Source: an uncultured Bacteroidales bacterium | GTDB lineage: Bacteria > Bacteroidota > Bacteroidia > Bacteroidales > Bacteroidaceae | DNA: 64,000 nt | Reading direction: 5' to 3' | NCBI GenBank assembly: GCA_902788315.1 | Contig: CADAJS010000006.1 | Span: 56,473-120,472, forward strand | Shown: piece after piece, positions 34,826 to 44,389 of the stretch | Position numbering within the stretch: position 1 is the stretch's first letter | Layout: each line of letters opens with the position of its first letter | Notes under the pieces: generated by a model | Told to the model about the DNA's origin: nothing | The model's input: only the letters and a program-made list of their open reading frames with translations | Database searches by the model: none | Program-made: the position numbers and the translations under genes

Positions 34826-35762
34826 ACTGCCCTGCCTGCTCATCCTCGTCTGCCTGATGGCATGCCACCCCGGCCCGACGCCAGAGGAACGCCCCTACGA
34901 GGTGAACGACAACTTCCTGCTGACGGCCGACGTGCTCATGCTCCAGCGCGAACAGCCTCGCCACAATCAGCCTGTCGATACGCTCATGGGATTCACCATG
35001 CTCTCGCGCCACGACGCACTGGTGGTGGCACAGCTGATGACCATCCCCGAGGACTCGCTGGACAGCGTATGGGTAAAGGTGGCCCACGACCAGCAGACGA
35101 TGGGGTGGGTCCATGAGGGCGAGCTGCTCCGTTCCGTGGTGCCCGACGAGCCCATCAGCCTCTTCCTGCGTTTCGTACGCCTCCGTCACAGCCTCGTCTC
35201 GCTGCTGATTGTCGGTGCAGCGGTGGCGATGGGTCTGTGGCATGCCAGCCGGGGGACGGCGATGCCCATGGTCATCGTGCGCGACATCCCGTCGGCCTAT
35301 CCCACGATGCTGCTCCTGCTGCTCAGCCTGGCTGCGCTCCTCTACGCTGCCATGCAGCGTCTCTGGCCACAGATGTGGGTCCACTACTACTTCCATCCGG
35401 CCCTCAACCCCTTCGAGTGGCCGCTACCCCTGGCCCTGCTGCTCGTGCTGGTATGGCTGGCGTTCATCCTGCTGATAGCCTCGCTGTCGGTGGTGTCGAG
35501 GCTCCTGCCGTCACGCGATGCCTGGGCCTACGCGCTCACGCTCATGGCCTCGTGTGCCCTCTGCTTCGAGTTTTTCTCCTCGCCCATGCCTCTCGCCCTT
35601 TCGTCCACGCTCTACCTGCTTTTACTCGTCGCAGCGCTCCACCGCTATTTCACCCACTACCATCCGCGCTATCTCTGCGGCCACTGCGGCATGCGCATGC
35701 ACAGCCTGGGCCGCTGTCCACGCTGCGGCACGCTGAACCGCGACCTGCACGAAGAAGCCTGA
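34818..35762 (+). CDS. Membrane lipoprotein with C-terminal zinc ribbon
   Basis: 314 residues from the ATG at 34818, which begins a lipoprotein signal ('LLILVCLMAC', Cys about 17). Five hydrophobic segments lie between residues 125 and 280, followed by a zinc ribbon 'YLCGHCGMRMHSLGRCPRCGTLN' at the C-terminus. An N-terminal part 'TMGWVHEGELLRSVVPDE' looks like a small SH3-like/GW unit. The architecture is unusual: lipid-anchored start, membrane core, cytosolic-looking zinc ribbon. It overlaps U32 by 8 bases. Family not recognised. Confidence 0.65.
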   Translation: MHRLPCLLILVCLMACHPGPTPEERPYEVNDNFLLTADVLMLQREQPRHNQPVDTLMGFTMLSRHDALVVAQLMTIPEDSLDSVWVKVAHDQQTMGWVHEGELLRSVVPDEPISLFLRFVRLRHSLVSLLIVGAAVAMGLWHASRGTAMPMVIVRDIPSAYPTMLLLLLSLAALLYAAMQRLWPQMWVHYYFHPALNPFEWPLPLALLLVLVWLAFILLIASLSVVSRLLPSRDAWAYALTLMASCALCFEFFSSPMPLALSSTLYLLLLVAALHRYFTHYHPRYLCGHCGMRMHSLGRCPRCGTLNRDLHEEA

Positions 35763-35811
35763 GCCACCCTATCGGGCAGCCCTCGTCAGACTTATGTATC
35801 TTTAGCCATTA

Positions 35812-35838
35812 TAACACTTTAATGCGCTTAATTATGGT
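35812..35838 (+). repeat. 27-bp direct repeat, left copy
   Basis: Identical over all 27 bases to 36694-36720, 855 bases apart; together they bracket the HEPN/MNT pair. It begins TAACACTTTAATGCGC. Confidence 0.9.
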
Positions 35839-35931
35839 ATCAGCAAATAGATTAGCGCAACTTAGGCGGGCGAAAGTGCCGCGTTTCGTCACTTTTAACG
35901 CCCCAATCGCTCGTAATTACAAAACTTTTTG

Positions 35932-35939
35932 TATTTTTG
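35932..35939 (+). promoter_or_regulatory. -7 promoter box of the HEPN/MNT pair
   Basis: TATTTTTG, 34 bases before the HEPN ATG. No good -33 element was seen. Confidence 0.5.
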
Positions 35940-35973
35940 CAGCAGAAACGTTTCAACTTAACATGTTAAGACT

Positions 35974-36408
35974 ATGGCTAAAGAAGACATTGTACAAGCA
36001 TGGCTTGACCACGTGCATGAGGACATCAGTGCTGCCGAATGTCTCTTTCAGGGAGGCCATTGGCTCTATGTAGCGTTCCTCTGCCATCAGGCACTGGAGA
36101 AGTCGCTGAAAGCCTACTACATCGCGACGAAAGACGATGACCCGCCCTACACCCATAGCCACACGCGGCTACTGAATGTCTGCGGATTGATCGACGAACT
36201 GACCGATGCGCAACTGCGCTTCATAGCACTCATGGAACCCATGTACATCAAGGCCCGCTACCCCGAACAGAAGGCCAGAACGGCTCGGGCGCTGAACAAG
36301 GATTTCTGCCAGGACTTCATAGAGAAAACCAAACAACTGACACAATGGATAGAAGAACGCTTACCCGACAGCAAGCCCTCGACGTTGTCAGAGAGTACAA
36401 GCGAGTGA
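35974..36408 (+). CDS. HEPN domain protein (probable toxin)
   Basis: 144 residues. A four-helix HEPN domain: 'AWLDHVHEDISAAECLFQGGHWLYVAFLCHQALEKSLKAYYI' then 'HTRLLNVCGLIDELTDAQLRFIALMEPMYIKARYPE', where 'ARYPE' is characteristic of the HEPN class paired with MNT partners. Such HEPN proteins can be RNases that the MNT protein disarms by nucleotidylation. The classical Rx4-6H motif is not evident, so RNase activity is uncertain. The MNT gene overlaps by 64 bases. Confidence 0.88.
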   Translation: MAKEDIVQAWLDHVHEDISAAECLFQGGHWLYVAFLCHQALEKSLKAYYIATKDDDPPYTHSHTRLLNVCGLIDELTDAQLRFIALMEPMYIKARYPEQKARTARALNKDFCQDFIEKTKQLTQWIEERLPDSKPSTLSESTSE

Positions 36409-36662
36409 TTAGCCCCCACTATAGCGTGGAGCCGAAGGTCATGATGTATGGCTCGTATGCCAAGGGCTATGCCAATCCCGACAGCGACATCGACGTGGCT
36501 GTCATCGTGCCCGAACCTGAAATCACCGACCATTGGGAGCAGTGGGCCGACCTTTGGAGCGATGTCCGTAAGGTGAATACGCTCATCGAACCCATCCTCA
36601 TGGAGGACAACGAAGACTCTCCCCTCTACCGTGAAGTGATGAGGACAGGCGTAGCAGTATAA
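36345..36662 (+). CDS. MNT-type nucleotidyltransferase (probable antitoxin)
   Basis: 105 residues. 'VMMYGSYAKGYANPDSDIDVAVIV' holds the GSxxxG...DxD nucleotidyltransferase motif. In HEPN/MNT modules it adds nucleotides to the HEPN toxin. The long 64-base overlap with HEPN is unusual; starting further downstream would remove the N-terminal helix, so 36345 is kept. Order HEPN then MNT, inside a pair of 27-bp direct repeats. Confidence 0.88.
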   Translation: MDRRTLTRQQALDVVREYKRVISPHYSVEPKVMMYGSYAKGYANPDSDIDVAVIVPEPEITDHWEQWADLWSDVRKVNTLIEPILMEDNEDSPLYREVMRTGVAV

Positions 36663-36693
36663 TTACCACACGACTTAGCACCTACCGACATAG

Positions 36694-36720
36694 TAACACT
36701 TTAATGCGCTTAATTATGGT
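36694..36720 (+). repeat. 27-bp direct repeat, right copy
   Basis: Perfect copy of 35812-35838. It lies 32 bases after the MNT stop. Confidence 0.9.
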
Positions 36721-36749
36721 GTCGAGTTACATAACGTACCGCGCAGCGC

Positions 36750-36811
36750 TTTATCACACGTGATAAAAAAGTTTATCACACGTGATAAAAGAGTTTATCA
36801 CACGTGATAAA
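36750..36811. promoter_or_regulatory. Three phased operator-like palindromes
   Basis: TTTATCACACGTGATAAA occurs at 36750-36767, 36772-36789 and 36794-36811. Each has 8-bp arms around a 2-base centre, and the copies are exactly 22 bases apart (two helical turns), 45 bases before the large LRR gene. The geometry suits cooperative binding of a dimeric regulator. No TAnnTTTG box was seen in 36663-36856. Confidence 0.75.
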
Positions 36812-36812
36812 G

Positions 36813-36837
36813 TCCACAGGAACACGTCATGGGAAAT
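36813..36837 (+). repeat. 25-bp sequence shared with the AraC-fragment start
   Basis: Identical, in opposite orientation, to 57317-57341, where it contains the ATG of the AraC-type gene. Here the same ATG (36830) opens a 7-codon frame (MGNELKH) ending just before the LRR gene. Confidence 0.85.
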
Positions 36838-36856
36838 GAATTAAAGCATTAACGAT

Positions 36857-39800
36857 ATGAGAACAAGAATCAACGCCAGAAACTTTTTCGGGCGGGCGGC
36901 TATGCTGCTCACAATGCTGACAGTCGCCTTCACAGCGTGGGCACAGACGGCATCTACCGCCGACGGATGGATCATCGAGAAATCCACCGACGGCACCAGA
37001 TGCAGACTTAAGGACTTCAATGGCTACAATGGCAACAGAGATAATGTAACCGTGTACCCCGCTATCATCGACGGTGCAGCGGTGGTTACCATCTCTTTAG
37101 GCGTGGAGCCCAAGGATTTCCCTAATCTCGAAACGGTGTATATGTACAATGACTTTGCACTCAATGAAATGCCATCGGTGAGTAGCATACTTCATCTTGA
37201 AAGTCCTCCATTAAAGCATATCCATGTAGTCAACAGTAGCGGTACCGTCGTTGCTGAGGATGCCATCCCGGATGTCATCACCAAAATCCCTGATAAATGC
37301 TTCAATGGATGCGCGAAAATGGAAAAGCTCACACTTCCTGATGGATTGAAGGTTATCGGAAGCTATGCCTTCTATTGTTGCAATACCTTAAAAGACATCA
37401 TCATTCCTGACGGCGTGACAGACATCGGAGAGTATGCCTTTTCAGATTGTGACGCTCTTACAAGCATCACCATACCAAGCAGCGTGACGACCATCGCTGC
37501 TTATATGTTTTATAACTCTAACAAATTAGAAAACGTCACCATCCCCAACAGCGTGACGAGCATCGGAGAGGGCGCTTTCCAAGGTTGCAAGGATCTTACA
37601 AGCATAACCATTCCAAACAATGTGACGGCAATTGCGGATTATACATTCTCTGGCTGCGAAAAGTTAGAAAACGTCATTATCCCCAATAGTGTGACGAGCA
37701 TCGGAAATTATGCCTTCAAGGATTGCAAATCTTTCACCAGCATCACCATTCCAACCAGCGTGACATCAATTGGTTATTATGCTTTCTCTGGCTGTTCAAG
37801 CCTAAAGGACCTTTACTTCGACGCCCCAAAGGCACAGTGGGATGCGGTGACGAAGGGGAATAGTTGGAACAGCGATGTTCCTTCCGACTTCAAGGAGCAC
37901 TGGCGCTGCACGGTGACGTTCGAGACGAACAACGCATCGTATTCTATTTCGCCGATAATCAATATGTGGAGCAATCAGACGTTGAGCAATCCGGCCGCCA
38001 CCCTGCCCATCGCGGGTTGGTACACCGACCCCGACTTCACCAACGAGTGGCACTTCGGCACCGACCTCGTGCCGGGCGACATGACACTCTATGCCAAATG
38101 GGACGACCCGTGTGCCGTCACGGCATCGACCGACGCCCCAAGCATCGACATACCCTACGGACAGGAATGGACCGACATCCCCGTGACGCTGAACAGCCTC
38201 ACCTTAGGCTGGTTCCAGAACGCTGGCAGGGCCGTGCGCGAGGCTGACGCCGTGGCTGTGACACCCTTCATCGGCACGGGTGCCAACGCAGACTTCACAT
38301 TCTACGACGGCAGCACCACGCTGACAGCCACCAAGGGCGCAGGCACCCACACCGACGGCAACCAGCTGTCGGAACCCTTGACCGCCGCCGGGCAGAGCGC
38401 CACGCTGTGGGTACACATACCGCAGAGCACATGGGAGAGCGCCACAGCAGGCAACTACACGGGTCAGCTGAGCTACGACGCCCTGTTCATCAGCAACGCC
38501 GACCCCGCAGAGACCTATACCTACAGCCTTGGCAGCGAAGCCCGGGTGACCATCAACCTCAGCATACCCGAAGCGGCCACGCTGACCTTCCTGCCCAACG
38601 GCGGCTCGGGCGACGCGATGCCGGCCATCAACACCCGCGTAGGCATCACGACCACGCTGCCCGCCTGCACCTTCACCGCCCCGGAGGGCAAGGCATTCCT
38701 CTGCTGGAACACCAAGGCCGACGGCACGGGCACCCGCTACTACGCCGGCAGCCCGTTCGTACCCTCCGGCAGCATGACGCTCTATGCCGAATGGGGCACC
38801 GACTACGTCATCGACCTGACGACAACGGAGGTCGGCGCATCGGTCAGCATCCCCTTAGGACTGTACGCCCAGCTGACCCAGCTGACGGGCTATTACAACA
38901 ACGAGACCGACCCGATGGGCCTGGACCTGAACCTCGACGGAGAGAAAGACCTCGCGCTGGTGCAGAAAAGGGATGAAGAGACCGACCAGATGACCGCCAG
39001 CGTGCAGGTACTCACCAGCCTGACGGAGAACTACCGCTTCGTGCTGACCACGTCCGGTGAGGAAGGCGAGGTGGGCAGCGTGATCTTCCGGTTCGCGAGC
39101 GAAGGCCAGACCGTGGAGCAGGCAGTCATCGAAGAACTTTATGACGACAACGGCACCTATAACCGCAGTCAGCTGCTTGTCCTGAAGGACGGCCAGCCGC
39201 ACAACCTGATGCTCATGGGCCGCACGCTCTATCGCGACGGCTACTGGAACACGCTGTGCCTGCCCTTCGCCGTAGGCAGCTTCAGCGGCACGCCCCTCGA
39301 CGGCGCCACCGTGATGGAGCTGGACACCGAGGGCACATACGACGGCCACCAGACGGGTCTCGAGGACGGCACCCTCTACCTCTACTTCACGCCCGCCACA
39401 GCCATCGAAGCCGGCAAACCCTACATCGTGAAATGGCAGACCACGGGCGCAGACATCGTAAACCCCGTGTTCCGCGGCGTCACCGTGACCACCAGCACCC
39501 GGGAGATAGAGAATCCCTACCAGAACTCTTACGAAGACCCGGCCACCATCACCGTGGCAGCGCCGACTGACGTGGCCTTCAGCGGCGGCAAGTTCTGCGG
39601 CACCTACGATCCCACCGGCATCTACAGCGCCGACCACGACAAATATTACTTGGGCATGGATTACTTGGGCATGGACAACAAACTCTACTACCCCACCGAC
39701 GAGGGCTTCCGGGTCAATGCCTTCCGCGCCTACTTTGAGATTGCCGACGGCGCGAGCATCAAAGCCTTCAACCTGAACCTGAGCGACGGCACGGAGACGG

Positions 39801-39931
39801 GCATAGACCTCTCCCCCGCTCAAGGAGAGGGAGCACCGGCTGTGTACGACCTCAACGGCCGCAGGCTCAGCGGCAAGCCCACGCAGAGAGGCATATATAT
39901 CGTGAATGGCAGAAAGGTAGTGGTGAAATAA
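36857..39931 (+). CDS. Large BspA-type LRR surface protein
   Basis: 1024 residues; signal peptide about 1-31 ('FTAWAQT'). LRR_5 units run from about 125 to 325 ('LTSITIPSSVTTIAAYMFYNSNKLENVTIPNSVTSIG'). Then come Listeria-Bacteroides/InlB-B-like repeats ('GWYTDPDFTNEWHFGTDLVPGDMTLYAKW' and 'SGSMTLYAEWG'), a beta-sandwich region, and a C-terminal sorting motif 'VYDLNGRRLSGKPTQRGIYIVNGRKVVVK'. A surface adhesin or ligand-binding role is likely. A 15-base in-frame duplication (YLGMD twice) occurs near 39650. The promoter region carries a triple operator. Confidence 0.9.
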   Translation: MRTRINARNFFGRAAMLLTMLTVAFTAWAQTASTADGWIIEKSTDGTRCRLKDFNGYNGNRDNVTVYPAIIDGAAVVTISLGVEPKDFPNLETVYMYNDFALNEMPSVSSILHLESPPLKHIHVVNSSGTVVAEDAIPDVITKIPDKCFNGCAKMEKLTLPDGLKVIGSYAFYCCNTLKDIIIPDGVTDIGEYAFSDCDALTSITIPSSVTTIAAYMFYNSNKLENVTIPNSVTSIGEGAFQGCKDLTSITIPNNVTAIADYTFSGCEKLENVIIPNSVTSIGNYAFKDCKSFTSITIPTSVTSIGYYAFSGCSSLKDLYFDAPKAQWDAVTKGNSWNSDVPSDFKEHWRCTVTFETNNASYSISPIINMWSNQTLSNPAATLPIAGWYTDPDFTNEWHFGTDLVPGDMTLYAKWDDPCAVTASTDAPSIDIPYGQEWTDIPVTLNSLTLGWFQNAGRAVREADAVAVTPFIGTGANADFTFYDGSTTLTATKGAGTHTDGNQLSEPLTAAGQSATLWVHIPQSTWESATAGNYTGQLSYDALFISNADPAETYTYSLGSEARVTINLSIPEAATLTFLPNGGSGDAMPAINTRVGITTTLPACTFTAPEGKAFLCWNTKADGTGTRYYAGSPFVPSGSMTLYAEWGTDYVIDLTTTEVGASVSIPLGLYAQLTQLTGYYNNETDPMGLDLNLDGEKDLALVQKRDEETDQMTASVQVLTSLTENYRFVLTTSGEEGEVGSVIFRFASEGQTVEQAVIEELYDDNGTYNRSQLLVLKDGQPHNLMLMGRTLYRDGYWNTLCLPFAVGSFSGTPLDGATVMELDTEGTYDGHQTGLEDGTLYLYFTPATAIEAGKPYIVKWQTTGADIVNPVFRGVTVTTSTREIENPYQNSYEDPATITVAAPTDVAFSGGKFCGTYDPTGIYSADHDKYYLGMDYLGMDNKLYYPTDEGFRVNAFRAYFEIADGASIKAFNLNLSDGTETGIDLSPAQGEGAPAVYDLNGRRLSGKPTQRGIYIVNGRKVVVK

Positions 39932-39962
39932 GGGAGGACATTAGGGAAGGATACACAAGTAT

Positions 39963-42900
39963 ATGAAGAAGAATCTTTTGTTCTTGGCCTGTCTGTGCAT
40001 GACAGCGACAGGCATGATGGCTTTTGAGAGTGGCGAGACCGTGCGCCTGGCATGTGGAGGCAAGAGCCTCATCGTAACCAACTCGTCGCTCGATGTCTCC
40101 GCCGCCACCGTGATGTGGACCGAGACGGGTACCAACTCGCAGCGCTGGATGCTGACCGAGGGAGCAAACGGCGGGTTCAACCTGAAGAATGTCTATTCGG
40201 GCTACTACCTGGGTGCGCTCAGCTCCACAGGCTCGGGCGGAGCCATCGGCCAGATAGCCCAGAGCTACATCAACTCGCGCGGCACATGGTACCTGGAGCC
40301 AGTGGAGGGCAAGGAAGGCACATACGTCATCTACCTGGGCAGCGCACGCCGTGTGGCACTGGCCTCGGAAGCCAATCCGTCCGACGGCACGGCCACGAAT
40401 CTGCAACTGGCAGCACAGACCGAAGAGGCCAGAATCCACTGGCAGATAGAGACCGTAGAGGCCGTGCCAAACCAGTTCACGGAGCAGATGCGCGACGACA
40501 TGATGGACAAGTTCAAGGCTCGCCACTACAAGAAGCAGGGCACGGGCTACAGCATCGACAACGGCGGATGGTGGGGCGATGCCGAGATGTTCGAGACGGT
40601 GCTGGACGCATACGAGACGACCGGGAACAAGGAATACGCCACGATGTTCGACAACCTCTACGAGAACTTCATCGCCCGCAACAAGAGCACATGGTACCAG
40701 CAGGGAGTGTCGGGCTACAACGAGTATAACGACGACATTGCCTGGATGTGCATCGCCTGCACCCGTGCCTACCTGCTGACGGGAACGGCCAAGTACCTGT
40801 CCACCGCAAGAACCAACTTCAACGGCATGTTCAAGCGTGCCGACTGCTATGGCAACGATCTCCTGCAATGGAAGCACGGCTCGGGCCAGGGCACCAATTC
40901 CTGTATCAACGGGCCGGCAGCGGTGTGCGCCTGCTACTTGGCCATCGCCACGGCCGACATGTCGTTCTACGAGAAAGCCAAGAAGACCTACCTGGCCCAG
41001 CGCAAGCAGCTCTTTGAGTTCTCGAACGGGAAGCCCACCGGCCAGGTATGGGACTCGTATGACCAGGCATCGAAGTCGTACAACCGCTGGGCCTCCACAT
41101 ACAACCAGGGCACCAGCCTGGGCGCTGCCGTGATGCTCTATGACCACTACAAGGACCCCATGTACAAGGAGGATGCCGACGCCATCATCAAGTGGACGGT
41201 GGCCAACCTGGCCAATTCGCACGGCATCATCAAGGTATGCCAGACGGTGCGGGGCGACCTATGCGGCTTCAAGGGCATCCTGATGCGCTACATACGACGC
41301 TATGCCGAGGACATGGGCCATCCCGAGTACTACGACTGGCTGGCCAAGAATGCCTACCACGCATGGAACAACCGCAACTCGAGCGGCATCACCTCCTCAG
41401 CCTGGCTCTACAAGGCGGAGGAGGACTTCAAGCATCAGGAGGGCAGCGAGCTGAAGACCTTCGAATCGTTCGGCAACAGCACCTGCCTCTCGGCAGCCTT
41501 CAACGCCCACCTGGGTGTAGTGGACCAGCATAAGGCATACGAGCGTATCGAGGCAGAGACATTCAACCACCTGCGCGGAGCAGACCGCACCACGGCGCCG
41601 GCCGAGGAAGGCAGCGAGGAGGCAGAGGCCACCGTCATGGCTTCGATACAGAACGGCCAGTACGTGGGATTCCGCGACGTGGATTTCGGACAGAAGGCCG
41701 CTTCGCACGTCGAGCTGCGCGTGGACATGCTGCGGGCTTCCTCGCGCCTGCGCATCTATGCCGACCATCCCAGCAAGGGAACGCTGCTGTGCACTATCTC
41801 CGCGGCCGACGTCGGTGCCTACGGGCGCTGGCTGACGGCCACCAAGGAACTGGCCCGCCCCATCGATGGCGTGCACGACATCTACGTAGTGGGATACGGC
41901 AGTTCAAACATCCCGCTCTTCAGCATCGACTGGCTACGTTTCCAGGCCAACAATCCCATGTATGCCGACCTCACCAACACCGGCGGACGCCTGACAGCCT
42001 CGGCCACGCCAACAGACAGCGACCTGCACCTCCTGGCCGACGACACACCGCTCACCGAAGCCACCATCCAGAGCGACGGCAGCGGGACATGGGTGCAGTA
42101 TGACTCCGAAGTGCCCATACAGCTGCAGGGCTACTCGGTATTCTCGTCGCTCACGGCCGCCAACGACCCCAAGGCATGGACGCTCACGGCAAGCAACGAC
42201 GGAGAGCAGTGGACAGAACTCGACAGCCGGCAGGACACCACCTTCACGGCACGCGGACAGAAGATGCAGTTCGAGCTCAATGCCGACCAGAGCTACAGCC
42301 ACTTCCGCCTCTCCTTCCCCACTGCCGAAGGGGACACCAAGGTGACGCTGAGCGAATGGCAGCTGCTGGGACGCGGCATCCTGCCCACCGACATCACGGC
42401 CGACGGAGGCACGACGGACGACGCCACACACGCCGCACTGACAGACAAGGACATATCCACGACCTGCCGGCTGACGCAGCCCACAGAGATCGTGTACCGC
42501 AGCAACGGCAAGTACCGCCTGACGGCCTATACGCTGACGGCCAACACGGCCGGCAACGCCCCAAAGGCATGGACGCTGTACGCCTCGAACAACGGTACCA
42601 CATGGACAGCCATCGACAGCCGCACCGAGCAGGAATTCCCCTACGACCACAGCACGAACGCCTATATGCTCGAGGGCAATGACTCGTATCCCTACTACCG
42701 GCTGACGCTCGACGGAGAAGGCGACACCGAAATTGCCGAATGGCAGATGCTGGGCACACTGGACTTCGGCACCTTCTATCCCGACATCACCCGCATCGCC
42801 GAGGTGAAGGCCATGGACGGAACGCCCACTGATGGCTTGACGGACGACAACGGACACAGCTATGCCGGCGTGGCCGGAGAGACGATGAAATGGACGTTCA

Positions 42901-43856
42901 CCTTCCCCATCGACATTCGCGTGCTGGGCTACTCGGTGGTGGCTGCCGACGAACAGCGGCTCACACCGAAGAACATCCAGCTCTCGGGCATCAAGGACGA
43001 GGCCACGAGCTCCCTGTCCTCGCGCACGCTCACGCTGGGAGTGAGAGGTTCGCGCGTGACGAACACCATCTCCACCACCAAGACATTCCGCCACGTGGAG
43101 TTCCAGGTGACCTCCACCGTGGGCGACACCGCCGCGACACGCGTGGCTGAACTGGAAATCTACGGCACGGCCATCGCCGAGGAGGGTCACAGCATGCTGC
43201 CTCTCCCGGAGACGGTGACTGCCACGGCACAGGGGCTGGCGGGCACCGAGGGCGTGGAGAAGCTGTCGGACGGAGTGCGCACGACGAAGTATCATGCCGA
43301 CCTCTCCTCCCCCATCGCCATCGTCACGACGTATGCCCAGCCGCAGCGCATCGACACCTACGCCATCACGGCGTCCAAGGACGAACCCACGCGCGACCCG
43401 GCAGCGTGGACACTGGAAGGCTCCAGCGACGGAGAGACATGGACCATGCTCGACAAACGCAGCGGGGAACAGTTCTCGCATCGCTATGCCACCCAGTTCT
43501 ATACGATAGCCACTCCCGCAGAATATACGCAATACCGGCTGACGGTGACCGAAGCTGCAGAGGCCACAGAACTGCAGATGGCACAGCTGCAGCTGCTCAA
43601 GATGCAGGGAGAGACCGGCATCATGGCCAGCCAGCGGACAGCCGCACCGACCATCACAGCAATCCGCAACGCCATCGTGGTGAAGACACCGCAGGCCACC
43701 GTGCTGCGCATCTATGACATGCAAGGCAGGATGCGCCTGACGGCCCACGTCGATACCGGAACACAATACGTCAGCACAGCGCAGCTGCCCGCCGGACTGT
43801 ACATCGCAGCCATGAGCGTGGAGGAACGCAACGTGACATGCAAGATACAACAATAA
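39963..43856 (+). CDS. GH76 family protein (alpha-1,6-mannanase type) with binding domains
   Basis: 1297 residues, signal peptide 1-20. A ricin-B-like domain (about 22-165) precedes the GH76 (alpha/alpha)6 barrel (about 172-515), with the catalytic Asp pair 257-258 in '[12 protein letters not shown]'. A CBM6-like domain (about 525-655) and four or so discoidin (F5/8-C)-like domains follow ('[21 protein letters not shown]', '[21 protein letters not shown]', '[21 protein letters not shown]'). The C-terminus '[35 protein letters not shown]' is a sorting domain. It cleaves alpha-1,6-mannan backbones such as yeast cell wall. queF follows 5 bases after its stop. Confidence 0.88.
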   Translation: MKKNLLFLACLCMTATGMMAFESGETVRLACGGKSLIVTNSSLDVSAATVMWTETGTNSQRWMLTEGANGGFNLKNVYSGYYLGALSSTGSGGAIGQIAQSYINSRGTWYLEPVEGKEGTYVIYLGSARRVALASEANPSDGTATNLQLAAQTEEARIHWQIETVEAVPNQFTEQMRDDMMDKFKARHYKKQGTGYSIDNGGWWGDAEMFETVLDAYETTGNKEYATMFDNLYENFIARNKSTWYQQGVSGYNEYNDDIAWMCIACTRAYLLTGTAKYLSTARTNFNGMFKRADCYGNDLLQWKHGSGQGTNSCINGPAAVCACYLAIATADMSFYEKAKKTYLAQRKQLFEFSNGKPTGQVWDSYDQASKSYNRWASTYNQGTSLGAAVMLYDHYKDPMYKEDADAIIKWTVANLANSHGIIKVCQTVRGDLCGFKGILMRYIRRYAEDMGHPEYYDWLAKNAYHAWNNRNSSGITSSAWLYKAEEDFKHQEGSELKTFESFGNSTCLSAAFNAHLGVVDQHKAYERIEAETFNHLRGADRTTAPAEEGSEEAEATVMASIQNGQYVGFRDVDFGQKAASHVELRVDMLRASSRLRIYADHPSKGTLLCTISAADVGAYGRWLTATKELARPIDGVHDIYVVGYGSSNIPLFSIDWLRFQANNPMYADLTNTGGRLTASATPTDSDLHLLADDTPLTEATIQSDGSGTWVQYDSEVPIQLQGYSVFSSLTAANDPKAWTLTASNDGEQWTELDSRQDTTFTARGQKMQFELNADQSYSHFRLSFPTAEGDTKVTLSEWQLLGRGILPTDITADGGTTDDATHAALTDKDISTTCRLTQPTEIVYRSNGKYRLTAYTLTANTAGNAPKAWTLYASNNGTTWTAIDSRTEQEFPYDHSTNAYMLEGNDSYPYYRLTLDGEGDTEIAEWQMLGTLDFGTFYPDITRIAEVKAMDGTPTDGLTDDNGHSYAGVAGETMKWTFTFPIDIRVLGYSVVAADEQRLTPKNIQLSGIKDEATSSLSSRTLTLGVRGSRVTNTISTTKTFRHVEFQVTSTVGDTAATRVAELEIYGTAIAEEGHSMLPLPETVTATAQGLAGTEGVEKLSDGVRTTKYHADLSSPIAIVTTYAQPQRIDTYAITASKDEPTRDPAAWTLEGSSDGETWTMLDKRSGEQFSHRYATQFYTIATPAEYTQYRLTVTEAAEATELQMAQLQLLKMQGETGIMASQRTAAPTITAIRNAIVVKTPQATVLRIYDMQGRMRLTAHVDTGTQYVSTAQLPAGLYIAAMSVEERNVTCKIQQ

Positions 43857-43861
43857 AAACA

Positions 43862-44326
43862 ATGGAAGATAACAGAAAGGATGAAGGGCTGCAGGCCCTG
43901 GGGAAGAAGACACACTACGCACAGGACTACGCGCCCGAGGTGCTGGAATCATTTGAGAACAAACACCCGGAGAACGACTACTGGGTGCGCTTCAACTGTC
44001 CCGAATTCACAAGCCTCTGCCCCATCACCGGGCAGCCGGACTTTGCCGAGATACGCATCAGCTACCTGCCCGACCGACGGATGGTGGAGAGCAAGAGCCT
44101 GAAGCTCTACCTCTTCTCGTTCCGCAATCACGGCGATTTCCACGAAGACTGTGTGAACAAGATAATGAAGGACCTCATCCGGCTCATGGACCCGAAGTAC
44201 ATCGAGGTGACCGGCATTTTCACGCCCCGAGGGGGAATCAGCATCTATCCCTATGCCAATTACGGCCGCCCCGGCACGAAGTATGCCGAGATGGCCGAGT
44301 ATCGCCTGAAGCAGCACGACCTGTAA
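43862..44326 (+). CDS. queF: NADPH-dependent 7-cyano-7-deazaguanine reductase
   Basis: 154 residues from the ATG at 43862; an ATG 8 codons upstream overlaps the GH76 gene. Type I (short) QueF: active-site Cys in '[14 protein letters not shown]', the substrate motif '[24 protein letters not shown]' and '[19 protein letters not shown]'. It reduces preQ0 to preQ1, the last free-base step before tRNA insertion. It lies 24 kb from queC and the transporter, 5 bases after an unrelated GH76 gene, with no riboswitch of its own in view. Confidence 0.95.
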   Translation: MEDNRKDEGLQALGKKTHYAQDYAPEVLESFENKHPENDYWVRFNCPEFTSLCPITGQPDFAEIRISYLPDRRMVESKSLKLYLFSFRNHGDFHEDCVNKIMKDLIRLMDPKYIEVTGIFTPRGGISIYPYANYGRPGTKYAEMAEYRLKQHDL

Positions 44327-44389
44327 GAGCAGAGGGCTTTTTGCGCCTCACCAAAGGAGAGGAATTTACTCCATTTACAGCGGAAGGAT

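Noticed and set aside
36750..36811. Possible CRISPR or terminator series
   Set aside because: The 18-base palindromes are separated by only 4 bases, too short for spacers, and the 2-base centre cannot form an RNA hairpin loop.
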